Assembly (NCBI GenBank): GCA_964478335.1 | Contig: CAYZIC010000059.1 | Coordinates: forward strand, 1 to 14,733 | From: CAYZIC01 sp964478335 | GTDB taxonomy: Bacteria > Verrucomicrobiota > Kiritimatiellia > RFP12 > DVOR01 | Reading direction: 5' to 3' | Length of the DNA stretch: 14,733 bases | Part shown: positions 1 through 7,378 of the stretch, in pieces | Numbering within the stretch: the stretch's first letter is position 1 | How the letters are laid out: each line of letters opens with the position of its first letter | Notes under the pieces: generated by a model | Database searches by the model: none | The model's input: only the letters and a program-made list of their open reading frames with translations | Told to the model about the DNA's origin: nothing | Program-made: the position numbers and the translations under genes

Positions 1-97
1 TATACGCTTTGCCAACTTTTTCAAGTGCGACATCTATTATTGCAGGTTTCAATTTTAACCCAAGCATACTTATTAAATACTTTTTGCCACTTTGCAA

Positions 98-130
98 TTG
101 ACAAAGCATAGCTAAATAGCGTACTATACT
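98..130 (+). promoter_or_regulatory. Possible sigma70-type promoter for the acyl-CoA synthetase gene
   Basis: A perfect -35 hexamer TTGACA lies at 98-103. Two candidate -10 boxes follow: TACTAT at 122-127 (18-bp spacer, 4 of 6 matches) and TATACT at 125-130 (5 of 6 matches, but a long 21-bp spacer). Neither pairing is ideal. The position, about 90 bp before the start codon, leaves a leader that contains the palindrome at 161-172. Nothing else in 1-212 looks like a gene; the first 60 bases could be the edge of an unseen neighbour. Confidence 0.35.
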
Positions 131-134
131 CAGC

Positions 135-186
135 AACAAGGCGCATTGGCTCTCTGTGATGAGCGATCGCTCCCAGGGACCTTGTT
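135..186 (+). other. Nested inverted repeats in the leader of the acyl-CoA synthetase gene
   Basis: AACAAGG at 135-141 pairs with CCTTGTT at 180-186. Inside the loop is a perfect 12-bp palindrome, GAGCGATCGCTC, at 161-172. The arrangement lies just downstream of the candidate promoter, so it could be a repressor site or a folded 5' leader. No factor can be named from sequence alone. Confidence 0.35.
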
Positions 187-221
187 TTTAAATCGCCATA
201 ATTAATGAAAGAATGGTTACA

Positions 222-1934
222 ATGAATTTACTTAATGTGTTTCTTGAACGTGAAACCTTCACGTCGTATGAAGACTTTTTTGCCAATTACCACCTCAAAG
301 CTAAGCCTGGCTTTAATTTTGCCTACGATGTGGTAGACACCTACGCCACCCAAAACCCCAATAAGCGCGCCATTGTCTGGTGTAATGAATTAGGTGATGA
401 GCGTATCTATAGCTTTAGAGATGTCGCAGAGCGCACCAATCAAACTGCCAACTACTTTAAAGAGCTAGGCATTCAGGCGGGTGACCGCGTGATGCTGATC
501 CTCAAACGGCGTATCCAGTATTGGTCGATCATGATGGCTTTGCACAAATTAGGTGCCACAGCCATCCCTGCAACATTTCTCCTTTCATCAAAAGATGTCT
601 CTTATCGGTGCGATGTGGCTAGTATCAAGATGATTATTGCGGTCAATGATGAGGAGATTATGGGACACGTCGATACCGGCACGCAAGATCGCAATGTGAT
701 TAAGCTCGCCATTAAGTCAACCCCGGAGTCGGCTGAGGAGATCAAGGTGCCTGGTTGGGTGGATCTAGATAGCCATGTGGCTTTGGCATCTAAACGCTTT
801 GGGGTCATCCCTGTCGATGCAGACTCTGCAATGTTGGGCTATTTCTCATCGGGCACGGCTGGCAATCCCAAGTTGGTATTGCACAACTTTTACTACCCAC
901 TCGGACACATCGTCACCGCACGATACTGGCAACAATGTATTGATGATGGACTACACTTGACCGTCTCTGACAGTGGATGGGGTAAGTGCGTCTGGGGGAA
1001 GCTCTATGGTCAGTGGATCTCGGGATCTGCTGTGATGGTCTTTGACTTTGATAAGTTTGACGCGGCTGCGATTATTCGCGTCATTAAGAAGTATCAAGTC
1101 TCGACTTTTTGTGTGCCGCCGACAATCTATCGATTTATGATTAAGACCGATCTTAATCGTAATGATTGGCTCTCCATTAGACATGCGAGCACCGCTGGTG
1201 AACCGCTCAACCCAGAGGTGTACCGCCAATTCAAGGGCGCAACTGGCCTCGAAATCGCAGAGGGCTTTGGTCAAACAGAGACCGTCGTCCTTGCTGCCAT
1301 GTGGCCTTGGTTAGACCCCAAACCGGGATCAATGGGTAAGCCAGCTCCGTCATACCATGTCGAAGTCCATGGCGAGAGTGGCAAGCAAGTCGCTCTTAGC
1401 GAAGAGGGCGAATTGGTCGTCAATACTGCAATCGGTAGACCTATCGGACTATTTATGACCTATTGGCAAAATCCCGTTGCTAATGAAAAAGCCTGGACTG
1501 GCAAAATCTATCACACGGGAGATGCGGTGCGCATGGATGAAGAGGGCTACCTCTGGTTCACGGGACGACGCGATGACCTCATCAAGAGCTCGGGCTATCG
1601 CATCAGCCCATTTGAGGTCGAGAGTGTCCTCATGGAGCACCCGGCTGTCTTGGAATGCGCCGTCACTGGCACTCCTGATACTGTCAGAGGAATCGTCGTT
1701 AAAGCGTCGATCATCCTTACTAAAGGCGTGGAGGCTACTGAAGAGCTCAAGAAAAAACTCCAAGCCCATGTCAAAAGCATGACCGCTCCTTATAAATACC
1801 CCAGAGTGATTGATTTCGTCTCGTCATTACCTAAGACGATTTCTGACAAAATTAGACGCGTCGCTATTCGTGAAAAGGATAAGAGCGATCAAGAAAACGC
1901 TTCTACTTCTGATAAATGCGACAAAACGGAATAA
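222..1934 (+). CDS. AMP-forming acyl-CoA synthetase (acetyl/medium-chain type)
   Basis: ANL-superfamily adenylate-forming enzyme that activates a carboxylic acid with ATP and transfers it to CoA in the cytoplasm. Counting from the ATG at 213, the ATP-binding loop SSGTAGNPK is at about 212-220, the GFGQTE motif at about 351-356, YHTGD at 433-437 and the hinge region GRRDDLIKSSGYR at about 450-462. The catalytic lysine is K546 in PKTISDKIRR. The usual Gly before that Lys is Asp here. About 570 aa and the general pattern fit the acetyl/medium-chain (ACSM-like) branch; the acid itself cannot be read from sequence. ATG 213 is directly preceded by GAAAGA, which leaves no spacing, whereas ATG 222 lies 9 nt beyond it, so I prefer 222. 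The tail after residue 555 is polar and probably disordered. The gene stands alone, with a repeat-rich gap after it. Confidence 0.9.
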   Translation: MNLLNVFLERETFTSYEDFFANYHLKAKPGFNFAYDVVDTYATQNPNKRAIVWCNELGDERIYSFRDVAERTNQTANYFKELGIQAGDRVMLILKRRIQYWSIMMALHKLGATAIPATFLLSSKDVSYRCDVASIKMIIAVNDEEIMGHVDTGTQDRNVIKLAIKSTPESAEEIKVPGWVDLDSHVALASKRFGVIPVDADSAMLGYFSSGTAGNPKLVLHNFYYPLGHIVTARYWQQCIDDGLHLTVSDSGWGKCVWGKLYGQWISGSAVMVFDFDKFDAAAIIRVIKKYQVSTFCVPPTIYRFMIKTDLNRNDWLSIRHASTAGEPLNPEVYRQFKGATGLEIAEGFGQTETVVLAAMWPWLDPKPGSMGKPAPSYHVEVHGESGKQVALSEEGELVVNTAIGRPIGLFMTYWQNPVANEKAWTGKIYHTGDAVRMDEEGYLWFTGRRDDLIKSSGYRISPFEVESVLMEHPAVLECAVTGTPDTVRGIVVKASIILTKGVEATEELKKKLQAHVKSMTAPYKYPRVIDFVSSLPKTISDKIRRVAIREKDKSDQENASTSDKCDKTE

Positions 1935-1980
1935 CAGGGCTATTGTTTAGGTGAATAAGGCAGAAGTGCAAAAGGCAGGT

Positions 1981-2098
1981 GCGATGCCCCTATGATGTCC
2001 ACATTGGCGAGCTTACGAGTTGTATTTTGTATATTGATGCGTTTATTCTTAAATGCATCCCTCTGAGCCAGCCTCGCTACCCTAAGCAAAGACTTCGC
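1981..2098 (+). repeat. Intergenic mosaic repeat, copy A (contains the TTCT-loop hairpin)
   Basis: From 1999 to 2053 this matches 7490-7544 at 53 of 55 positions. The match resumes through CTGAGCCAGCCTC and ends with GCTACCCTAAGC plus AAAGACTTCGC. Copy B (7490-7606) has 17 extra bases (7567-7583) inside it. The core is a hairpin: GATGCGTTTA (2036-2045), loop TTCT (2046-2049), TAAATGCATC (2050-2059), fully paired if one G-U is allowed. The lead-in GCGATGC at 1981-1987 also begins the copies at 7450 and 11845. An open frame across this stretch is not conserved in the other copies, so it is not a gene. Confidence 0.8.
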
Positions 2099-2113
2099 GG
2101 AGGTGCAGCCTCC
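2099..2113 (+). repeat. Short GGAGGY/GCCTCC hairpin, copy 1 of 3
   Basis: GGAGGT (2099-2104), loop GCA, GCCTCC (2108-2113); the innermost pair is T-G. The same stem with a different loop recurs at 11811-11828 and 13575-13589, always between genes and next to the other repeat modules. Confidence 0.6.
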
Positions 2114-2160
2114 TTAAAACGACGATGCTTGCGAGCCTTGCAACGGCGACGCAGTCGCCA

Positions 2161-2182
2161 TTTTGCCCATAAAAGGGCAAAA
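2161..2182 (+). other. Perfect 8-bp hairpin at the end of repeat island A
   Basis: TTTTGCCC (2161-2168) and GGGCAAAA (2175-2182) flank a 6-base loop. Just before it is a smaller hairpin, GCGAC-GCA-GTCGC. No run of T follows on either strand, so it is not a standard intrinsic terminator. A comparable hairpin after the same CGCAGTCGCC sequence sits at 7641-7664, suggesting it belongs to the repeat family. Confidence 0.5.
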
Positions 2183-2228
2183 GAACCATAAAAACACTAA
2201 AAAAAGGCACCTCAGCCCCATTTTAGCA

Positions 2229-2257
2229 TTGCAATCAGAGACGCAATCTTCTATACT
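2229..2257 (+). promoter_or_regulatory. Sigma70-like promoter for the membrane-protein cluster
   Basis: TTGCAA at 2229-2234, a 17-bp spacer, then TATACT at 2252-2257 (5 of 6 matches). The predicted start of transcription is near 2264, about 32 bp before the first gene. The spacing and match are good, and no equally good promoter appears between the four following genes. Confidence 0.6.
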
Positions 2258-2295
2258 AGAGCTACATTATTACAAAACGCTTTCGGAGAATAACC

Positions 2296-2481
2296 ATGGC
2301 CAAGCCTTATATCGCATCACGTTTACGTAACCCCAATGAAGAAGCCGCAGCTAAGCCCCAAAAGGCTAAGAGCGATATCGTTGGTGGGATTTTTGCAATC
2401 CTCGCATTTGGTGTCGCTGCTGCGACAACTGCGATTCTCTATTTTGACTGGGACTTCTTTACCATCTACCTAACGAAATAG
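2296..2481 (+). CDS. Small single-pass membrane protein (61 aa), function unknown
   Basis: I do not recognise the family. The protein has a basic, charged N-terminal third (about residues 1-26, rich in Lys, Arg and Ala), one hydrophobic helix at about 27-50 starting with GG and containing many small residues, and a short aromatic tail (DWDFFTIY). The positive-inside rule suggests the N-terminus is cytoplasmic and the tail outside. A GGAG ribosome site at 2285-2288 sits 7 nt before the ATG, and a good promoter lies just upstream, so it is very likely a real gene despite its size. It is the first gene of the cluster, 41 bp ahead of the rhomboid protease, and may be co-transcribed with it. Confidence 0.8.
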   Translation: MAKPYIASRLRNPNEEAAAKPQKAKSDIVGGIFAILAFGVAAATTAILYFDWDFFTIYLTK

Positions 2482-2522
2482 GTGGCGTTGATAAAGCGTA
2501 AGCATGATACGGTGATCCCTGA

Positions 2523-3227
2523 ATGAGTGTCTTTCAGCATCTTAAACGTGCTTGTTCATCGATCAAGTCAACCTTGACCCGACAAAAGGAAGTGCCAATC
2601 ACGTGGTCTATCATCGTGATTGTACTTCTTTTCTTTTGGATTCAGACGACACTTTTACAGTCCACGCTGTTTTGGAAGTTAGCTTATGGTAAGGCATTTG
2701 TTGAGACGCTCGCCATAACCCCAGCCTTGGTGGCGGAGGGGTTTTATTGGCAGCTGATCACCTATGGTTTCCTTCATACATCTCTGGTACACTTGACGAT
2801 TAATTTGATCGTTTTTTTGTCATGGGCTCCAAAGATTGAGCGGCGATTAGGAGCGTGGGGGGTGAGTTGCCTGATTTGGATGTCTGTTTTGATAGGGGGA
2901 CTTTTTTGGTGCGCTGAGCATGGCTGGATTACGCATCAAACTACACGCGTTTGCGTCGGGATATCGGGGGGCGTGGCTGGTTTAATTGGATATGTGGCTT
3001 TTTCCTTAATCAAAAGTCGTTTCTCCTTGATCTTTTTACCCCGCAAATGGTTGATCCCAGGATGGGTGCTGACCATTGTCTTATTGCTTTCATGCTTGAT
3101 TGAATATCTTTTGATGTCAGATTATCTCGCATCGAGTGTTCATCTCGGTGGCTTTGTAACGGGGTGGATTTTTGCCCCGTTATTAAATCGATTATTTATA
3201 GAGAGAAAGGTCCCAATCCATGAGTGA
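2523..3227 (+). CDS. Rhomboid-family intramembrane serine protease
   Basis: Predicted inner-membrane protease that cuts transmembrane segments. The catalytic elements are all present in 234 aa: the second helix carries the H-x4-H-x3-N signature (H85, H90, N94), the nucleophile S148 lies in GISG (146-149), and the catalytic histidine H207 lies in SVHLGG. The ERRLG motif at 106-110 is typical of the loop after the second helix. About six hydrophobic helices are visible, the first at about 27-47. There is no extra cytoplasmic domain, so this is the compact bacterial form. The ribosome site is weak. The last codons overlap the next gene by 8 bp, implying translational coupling. The gene is more T-rich than valS or the glycosyltransferase further along. 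Substrates are unknown. Confidence 0.87.
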   Translation: MSVFQHLKRACSSIKSTLTRQKEVPITWSIIVIVLLFFWIQTTLLQSTLFWKLAYGKAFVETLAITPALVAEGFYWQLITYGFLHTSLVHLTINLIVFLSWAPKIERRLGAWGVSCLIWMSVLIGGLFWCAEHGWITHQTTRVCVGISGGVAGLIGYVAFSLIKSRFSLIFLPRKWLIPGWVLTIVLLLSCLIEYLLMSDYLASSVHLGGFVTGWIFAPLLNRLFIERKVPIHE

Positions 3228-4149
3228 TACTCCTGCTACACCGATCTATGTTTCACAGTTCTTTTCAGATGACGATATTCTCATCACCTCACAATCGGCT
3301 ACGCTAACGAGCGTGGTAAAAGATTTGGTCAATGTGATTGTGGTGCGCCATTTACCTGATGCCAATGCTCACGAAATCCGTGATGCCATCCTCTTTAGAG
3401 AGCGTGCTGCATCGACGATCATTTGCGATGGCTTAGCTTTGCCACATGCGCGTGTCGCAGGGTTGGATGCGCCAAGAATTGCACTTGGTATTTATAAAAA
3501 TGGTGTGACTTTTGACCCGGGAAAACCTCCCGTCAAGGTCGTATTTTTGCTCTTGATACCAGAAACTCAACCAGCTCGCTACTTGCAGATCTTGCGTGCA
3601 ATCTCTAAATCTCTCTCCGCAGAATCAATGATCAATGACCTTGCTGAATTCTCTGCCGTTGATGAGGTGGTTGGTTTCTTCCGGAGAAATGAGCTCCAGT
3701 TGCCTGCCTTTATCTGCGCAGCAGATCTGATGACAGAACGCTTCGAAGTGCTTAACGAATCCGAACCTCTTTTTAATGCGTATGATTCCTTCATGACCAA
3801 TCAAGTGGGCGAAGTGCCTGTCGTTAATCACATCGGTGACATGATCGGGGTCTTGACTGTGCAGAGTATGCTGCGCCGTTTTGTACCAACGACCTTCACG
3901 CGGCAGGTTCACATCCCAGCGACCCCCACGCTTGAAATCCTCGCTGATGTCCTCAAAGAAACCAAAGATATCGCCGTCTCTGATGCTCTCGATACACGCT
4001 TTGTCTCGGTGCAAGTCGATTCGCCAGCTAAAGAGGTCGCAATTGAATTGGCTGAGCATAACGCCGACATCTGTTATGTCCTCAAGGATAAAGAGCTCGT
4101 AGGACTGATCCCAGTCTGGCGATTCTTTAGCCGTATCTTAAAAGACTAA
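3220..4149 (+). CDS. PTS EIIA (type 2/Ntr-like) domain fused to two CBS domains
   Basis: Residues 1 to about 155 resemble EIIA of the fructose/PtsN class, with the phospho-acceptor histidine H76 in GLALPHAR. Residues about 166-224 and 250-309 are a CBS pair: the first contains GEVPVV...GVLTVQSM, the second ends CYVLKDKELVGLIPVW. CBS pairs commonly bind adenine nucleotides and gate transporters or enzymes, and PtsN-type proteins commonly regulate ion transport. No sugar permease, HPr or enzyme I is nearby, so a regulatory role is likelier than sugar uptake. The start is supported by AGAAAGG at 3204-3210, 9 nt before the ATG. It overlaps the rhomboid gene by 8 bp and ends 3 bp before the ClC ATG. 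I infer that it regulates the ClC protein; this is not proven. Confidence 0.85.
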   Translation: MSDTPATPIYVSQFFSDDDILITSQSATLTSVVKDLVNVIVVRHLPDANAHEIRDAILFRERAASTIICDGLALPHARVAGLDAPRIALGIYKNGVTFDPGKPPVKVVFLLLIPETQPARYLQILRAISKSLSAESMINDLAEFSAVDEVVGFFRRNELQLPAFICAADLMTERFEVLNESEPLFNAYDSFMTNQVGEVPVVNHIGDMIGVLTVQSMLRRFVPTTFTRQVHIPATPTLEILADVLKETKDIAVSDALDTRFVSVQVDSPAKEVAIELAEHNADICYVLKDKELVGLIPVWRFFSRILKD

Positions 4150-4152
4150 TTG

Positions 4153-5727
4153 ATGAAACGCCTCCTCAAAAATATCTCCAAAGACTCCGTGCACTGGTTT
4201 CGCCTGGCTATGCCTGCTGACCAGGAGACTTTCCGAATGGGACACACGGTCTTAGTTTGCGCCACCGTTGGCATCCTCGTAGGGCTCTTTGCTTCGGCAT
4301 TTTTTGCAATGATTGAGTGGGTCAAGGTCTTCACTCTTGAGACGCTAACTGGCTACTCGCCAGCCCTTGCCACGGGGGAGAAGCCGCTATTTCATGCTAT
4401 CGCAGGCTTCGCAGATTATTCGTTTTTGAACGGCATTCATCCACAAGCTGGCCATTTTCTGGCAGGCCTAATCGCCTTTGTTTTGCCTGGGGTTGGGGCC
4501 TTCTTAGCAGCATTGATTGCTCATAAATTATCTCCATCGGCTTCAGGTCATGGCACTGACAGCGTCATTGCGGCCTATCATCACCAAGCAACCAATATGC
4601 CAGCATCGGTCGCTCCTGTTAAAATGCTTGCTGCTTCTCTTGTTATTGGTACGGGTGGTTCGGCTGGATGTGAGGGGCCTGTTACACAAATCGGTGCTGC
4701 TGTAGCCAGTTGTTGCGGCAGAATTATGCGCTTGACTAAGGTCGATCAGCGGGTCTTGATTGCTGTGGGATTGGCTGCTGGTGTGGGGGCGATATTTCGT
4801 GCGCCTATGGCGGGAGCCCTTTTTGCTGCTGAGATCTTTTATCGAGGATTTGATGTTGAGGGGGAGGTGCTCATCCCATCAATGGTTGCAAGCTCGGTCG
4901 CATATGTGACATTTGCCTGCTTTTTTGGCTGGGCTCCGGTATTCTCTACGCCGGGTAGCCAATTCGCCTCGCCGTGGGCGCTGATCCCCTATACGATCCT
5001 AGCGGTTATCGTGGCGCTCTTCGTCAGAATGAATATCATGGTCTTTAGGCAGTTTGAAATGTTTTTTAGGAAGCGCTGCTACAATGCCTTGTTGCGACCT
5101 TTTGTTGGGGGCTTGATGACTGGCTTTGTGGGACTTTTCTTGCCTGAAATCCTTGGGTCGGGATATGGTGTTATTCAGCAAGTCCTCTTGCCAAATGATG
5201 TCGTCTGGATGGATTTGGGGCACTGGAGTCTCTATGCTGGGCTAATATTTCTTCTCATTGCCGTGGCAAAAGTCTTCACTACCTCTTTTACGGTTGGCTC
5301 GGGGGGCTCGGGGGGCTTGCTAGGACCGGCTCTATTTTGTGGTGCGCTCATTGGCGCTGCCGTTGGCTCCACCTTTGAATTTTTCGCTCCTGAGCTTGAT
5401 ATCCAAATCGCAGACTTTGCCATGGTGGGCATGGCGGCCTATTTAACTGCGGCCGTCCGTACGCCGCTTGCTGCCATGTTGATGGTTAGTGAGTTTACGG
5501 GCAATCATAGCCTCTTGCTACCAGCCATGTGGGTCTGCGGATTAGCCTTTACCCTCACTCCTGGATGGACGCTCTACAAGAGCCAATTTAGAGATCGATT
5601 TGCATCTCCGCTACATAATAAACAACAACAAGAATCTAAAGCATTCTCCCTTTCGGAGCACCATGGCACGAGCGGAGAATGGATCTCAAAGATCAAGCGA
5701 AACCGCAAAAAGAAACGAAAGAGCTAG
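4153..5727 (+). CDS. ClC-family chloride channel/transporter
   Basis: Polytopic membrane protein moving chloride or a similar anion, possibly in exchange for protons. Counted from ATG 4153, the filter region SASGHGTD (the GSGIP equivalent) is followed by GSAGCEGP with the gating glutamate at E174. APMAGALFAAEIF then carries E227-I228, where E. coli ClC has E202-E203, so the internal proton glutamate position is Ile. A glycine-rich loop (SGGSGGLLGPAL) corresponds to the GxFxP segment, and the Tyr of TLYKSQF aligns with the central pore tyrosine. The C-terminus is a short basic tail with no CBS domains, unlike many ClCs. A TTG directly after the previous stop (4150) could also initiate; I prefer the adjacent ATG. 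It is translationally close to the EIIA-CBS gene and ends the cluster. Confidence 0.88.
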   Translation: MKRLLKNISKDSVHWFRLAMPADQETFRMGHTVLVCATVGILVGLFASAFFAMIEWVKVFTLETLTGYSPALATGEKPLFHAIAGFADYSFLNGIHPQAGHFLAGLIAFVLPGVGAFLAALIAHKLSPSASGHGTDSVIAAYHHQATNMPASVAPVKMLAASLVIGTGGSAGCEGPVTQIGAAVASCCGRIMRLTKVDQRVLIAVGLAAGVGAIFRAPMAGALFAAEIFYRGFDVEGEVLIPSMVASSVAYVTFACFFGWAPVFSTPGSQFASPWALIPYTILAVIVALFVRMNIMVFRQFEMFFRKRCYNALLRPFVGGLMTGFVGLFLPEILGSGYGVIQQVLLPNDVVWMDLGHWSLYAGLIFLLIAVAKVFTTSFTVGSGGSGGLLGPALFCGALIGAAVGSTFEFFAPELDIQIADFAMVGMAAYLTAAVRTPLAAMLMVSEFTGNHSLLLPAMWVCGLAFTLTPGWTLYKSQFRDRFASPLHNKQQQESKAFSLSEHHGTSGEWISKIKRNRKKKRKS

Positions 5728-5842
5728 CTCAGCACACCTTTTTTCTCCTTCCTCTCCTCTTTAGTCTTGTTTTTTAGAGACGATTATGGTAGCTTAGTAA
5801 GCAGATTAGATCCCCCGTGCTGAATCATTTGAAAGTAGGTTA

Positions 5843-7144
5843 ATGATGGAATTGATGAATAAACTAAATGATAACACCCTGCAAGTCGCCGTAATTGGCT
5901 TAGGCTATGTGGGTTTGCCCCTCGCCGTTGCCTTTGGTCAACGCTTTAAGACGATTGGTTATGACCTTAAGCAAGCCCGTATCGACGAATTACGCGCAGG
6001 CACCGACAGCACACTCGAGCAATCCCCTGAGCAGCTCAAGTCGGCCACACATCTAGTATTCACCAACCAGCTCGACGAGCTGGCACAGACCGATATATAT
6101 GTGGTCACAGTGCCTACGCCTGTCGATGAATCCAAGCGCCCAGACCTCACGCCGTTGATTAAAGCGAGCGAAGCGATTGGCAAGGTGATCAAAAAAGGAG
6201 CTGTCGTCGTTTATGAGTCGACCACCTATCCTGGTTGCACCGAGGAGGATTGCATCCCCGTTATCGAAAAGGTTAGCAATATGACCTTTAACACCGACTT
6301 CTTCGCTGGTTACAGCCCCGAACGTATCAATCCAGGCGACAAAGTGCATACCGTAACCAAAATTAAAAAGGTGACTTCTGGTTCTACGCCTGCAATTGCA
6401 GACTTTGTTGATGCTTTTTACAACACCGTCATTACCGCAGGTACTCATAAGGCCTCTTGTATCAAGGTGGCTGAAGCCTCTAAGATCATTGAGAATTGTC
6501 AGCGAGACATCAATATCGCCTTTGTTAATGAGCTCTCAGTGATCTTTCACCGCATGGGGATCGATACAATTGAAGCCCTCGAAGCGGCTGGGTCAAAGTG
6601 GAACTTCCTCCCCTTTAGACCAGGGCTTGTCGGTGGACATTGCATCGGTGTCGACCCCTATTACCTCACTCACAAAGCTCAAGCTCTCGGGTATCATGCT
6701 GACGTGATCAACTCTGGCCGACGCGTCAATGACAATATGGGGATTTTTGCTGCCCATGAAGTCATCAAAAAGATGATCCAAAAAGAGTTGCCCGTACGCA
6801 ACCAAAAGATCCTCATCCTCGGGATGACCTTTAAAGAAAATTGCCCCGATATCCGCAATAGCCGCGTCATCGATGTCGTCCGTGAATTGCAAAGTTTCGG
6901 GTGCGATGTCCTCGTCACAGACCCATGGGCAAGCATTGAGGAAGTCAAGCACGAATACAACCTCCAGCTTACCGACTATGCGACAATTGCGCAAAAGCCA
7001 ATCTTCGACCAGTTCAACGCTGTCGTCTTTGCAGTGAAGCATGACAAGTTCTTAGAGCTCGACCTCACTAGAGACCCCAAGCACACCGTCCTTTACGACA
7101 TTAAGTGTATCTTGCCCAAAGACCAAGTCGACGGCAGACTCTAA
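5843..7144 (+). CDS. tviB: UDP-N-acetylhexosamine 6-dehydrogenase, TviB/WbpO type
   Basis: Cytoplasmic NAD-dependent enzyme that oxidises C6 of a UDP-HexNAc (UDP-GlcNAc for TviB, UDP-GalNAc for WbpO) to the uronic acid for capsule, Vi-like or O-antigen synthesis. The NAD-binding GLGYVG is at 19-24, the VPTPVD motif follows the Rossmann half, YSPERINPGDK is intact, and the catalytic cysteine is C267 in GGHCIGVDPYYL. The C-terminal UDP-binding half contains GMTFKENCPDIRNSR. At 433 aa the length fits the family (about 420-430). Similarity to TviB extends along the whole protein; the symbol denotes the family, and the exact sugar is not known. ATGs at 5843, 5846 and 5855 are in frame; an AGG at 5837-5839 best suits 5846, so the start is uncertain by a few residues. 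No other sugar gene is adjacent. Confidence 0.9.
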   Translation: MMELMNKLNDNTLQVAVIGLGYVGLPLAVAFGQRFKTIGYDLKQARIDELRAGTDSTLEQSPEQLKSATHLVFTNQLDELAQTDIYVVTVPTPVDESKRPDLTPLIKASEAIGKVIKKGAVVVYESTTYPGCTEEDCIPVIEKVSNMTFNTDFFAGYSPERINPGDKVHTVTKIKKVTSGSTPAIADFVDAFYNTVITAGTHKASCIKVAEASKIIENCQRDINIAFVNELSVIFHRMGIDTIEALEAAGSKWNFLPFRPGLVGGHCIGVDPYYLTHKAQALGYHADVINSGRRVNDNMGIFAAHEVIKKMIQKELPVRNQKILILGMTFKENCPDIRNSRVIDVVRELQSFGCDVLVTDPWASIEEVKHEYNLQLTDYATIAQKPIFDQFNAVVFAVKHDKFLELDLTRDPKHTVLYDIKCILPKDQVDGRL

Positions 7145-7155
7145 TTTGTAGAGTC
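7137..7155 (+). other. 7-bp hairpin across the dehydrogenase stop codon
   Basis: GACTCTA (7137-7143) and TAGAGTC (7149-7155) are a perfect inverted repeat with a 5-base loop; the TAA stop lies inside it. No T run follows, so any terminator role is doubtful. It could protect the mRNA 3' end. Confidence 0.35.
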
Positions 7156-7294
7156 CTCCCTCCTCGAATGTTGGCTCTTGTTCTATGTGAGTGGATGGCA
7201 ATCGATATTCTCGCAGCGCAGCCGCTCCGCCGCTCGCCGCCAGCAGGGTAGGGGATGCAATCCCATCTCTATCTCTCGTCTAAATACACAACAA

Positions 7295-7326
7295 GGATGC
7301 GCCATGAGCGAGCTCATGGCGCATCC
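7295..7326 (+). repeat. Perfect 15-bp inverted repeat (32-bp near-palindrome)
   Basis: GGATGCGCCATGAGC (7295-7309) is followed by only GA and then its exact reverse complement, GCTCATGGCGCATCC (7312-7326). The plus strand then reads CTTTTGCGTCTTTT, a T-rich but interrupted tract. It could act as a terminator for the dehydrogenase transcript about 150 bp upstream, or be the palindromic part of a mobile repeat. The perfect match implies recent origin or selection. Confidence 0.75.
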
Positions 7327-7365
7327 CTTTTGCGTCTTTTGTGGTCTTTTATGGTCTTTTGTGGT
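7326..7365 (-). repeat. Tandem 10-bp repeat, four units
   Basis: On the minus strand the units read ACCACAAAAG, ACCATAAAAG, ACCACAAAAG and ACGCAAAAGG, preceded by TTTA. This abuts the 15-bp hairpin without a gap. A degenerate relative (TTTAATCACAAAGGGACAAAGG on the minus strand, continuing with GAACGAAGAGG) lies at about 13698-13728. Short ACCACAAAG-type tandem repeats are a known sort of intergenic low-complexity DNA in several bacterial phyla. Confidence 0.65.
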
Positions 7366-7378
7366 TAAAAAAAGCGCC

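Noticed and set aside
161..172. GCGATCGC as a cyanobacterial HIP1 site
   Set aside because: It was noticed only here in the window, whereas HIP1 is highly repeated in genomes that have it; gene content does not suggest a cyanobacterium.
1979..2191. 70-codon open frame in the gap after the acyl-CoA synthetase gene
   Set aside because: It runs through the repeat module; in copy B the same frame is stopped by TAG and the changes follow the hairpin, not codons.
5721..5744. Intrinsic terminator after the ClC gene (GAGCTAGCTC followed by a T run)
   Set aside because: The stem is only 4 bp and is separated from the T run by 8 bases; too weak to call.
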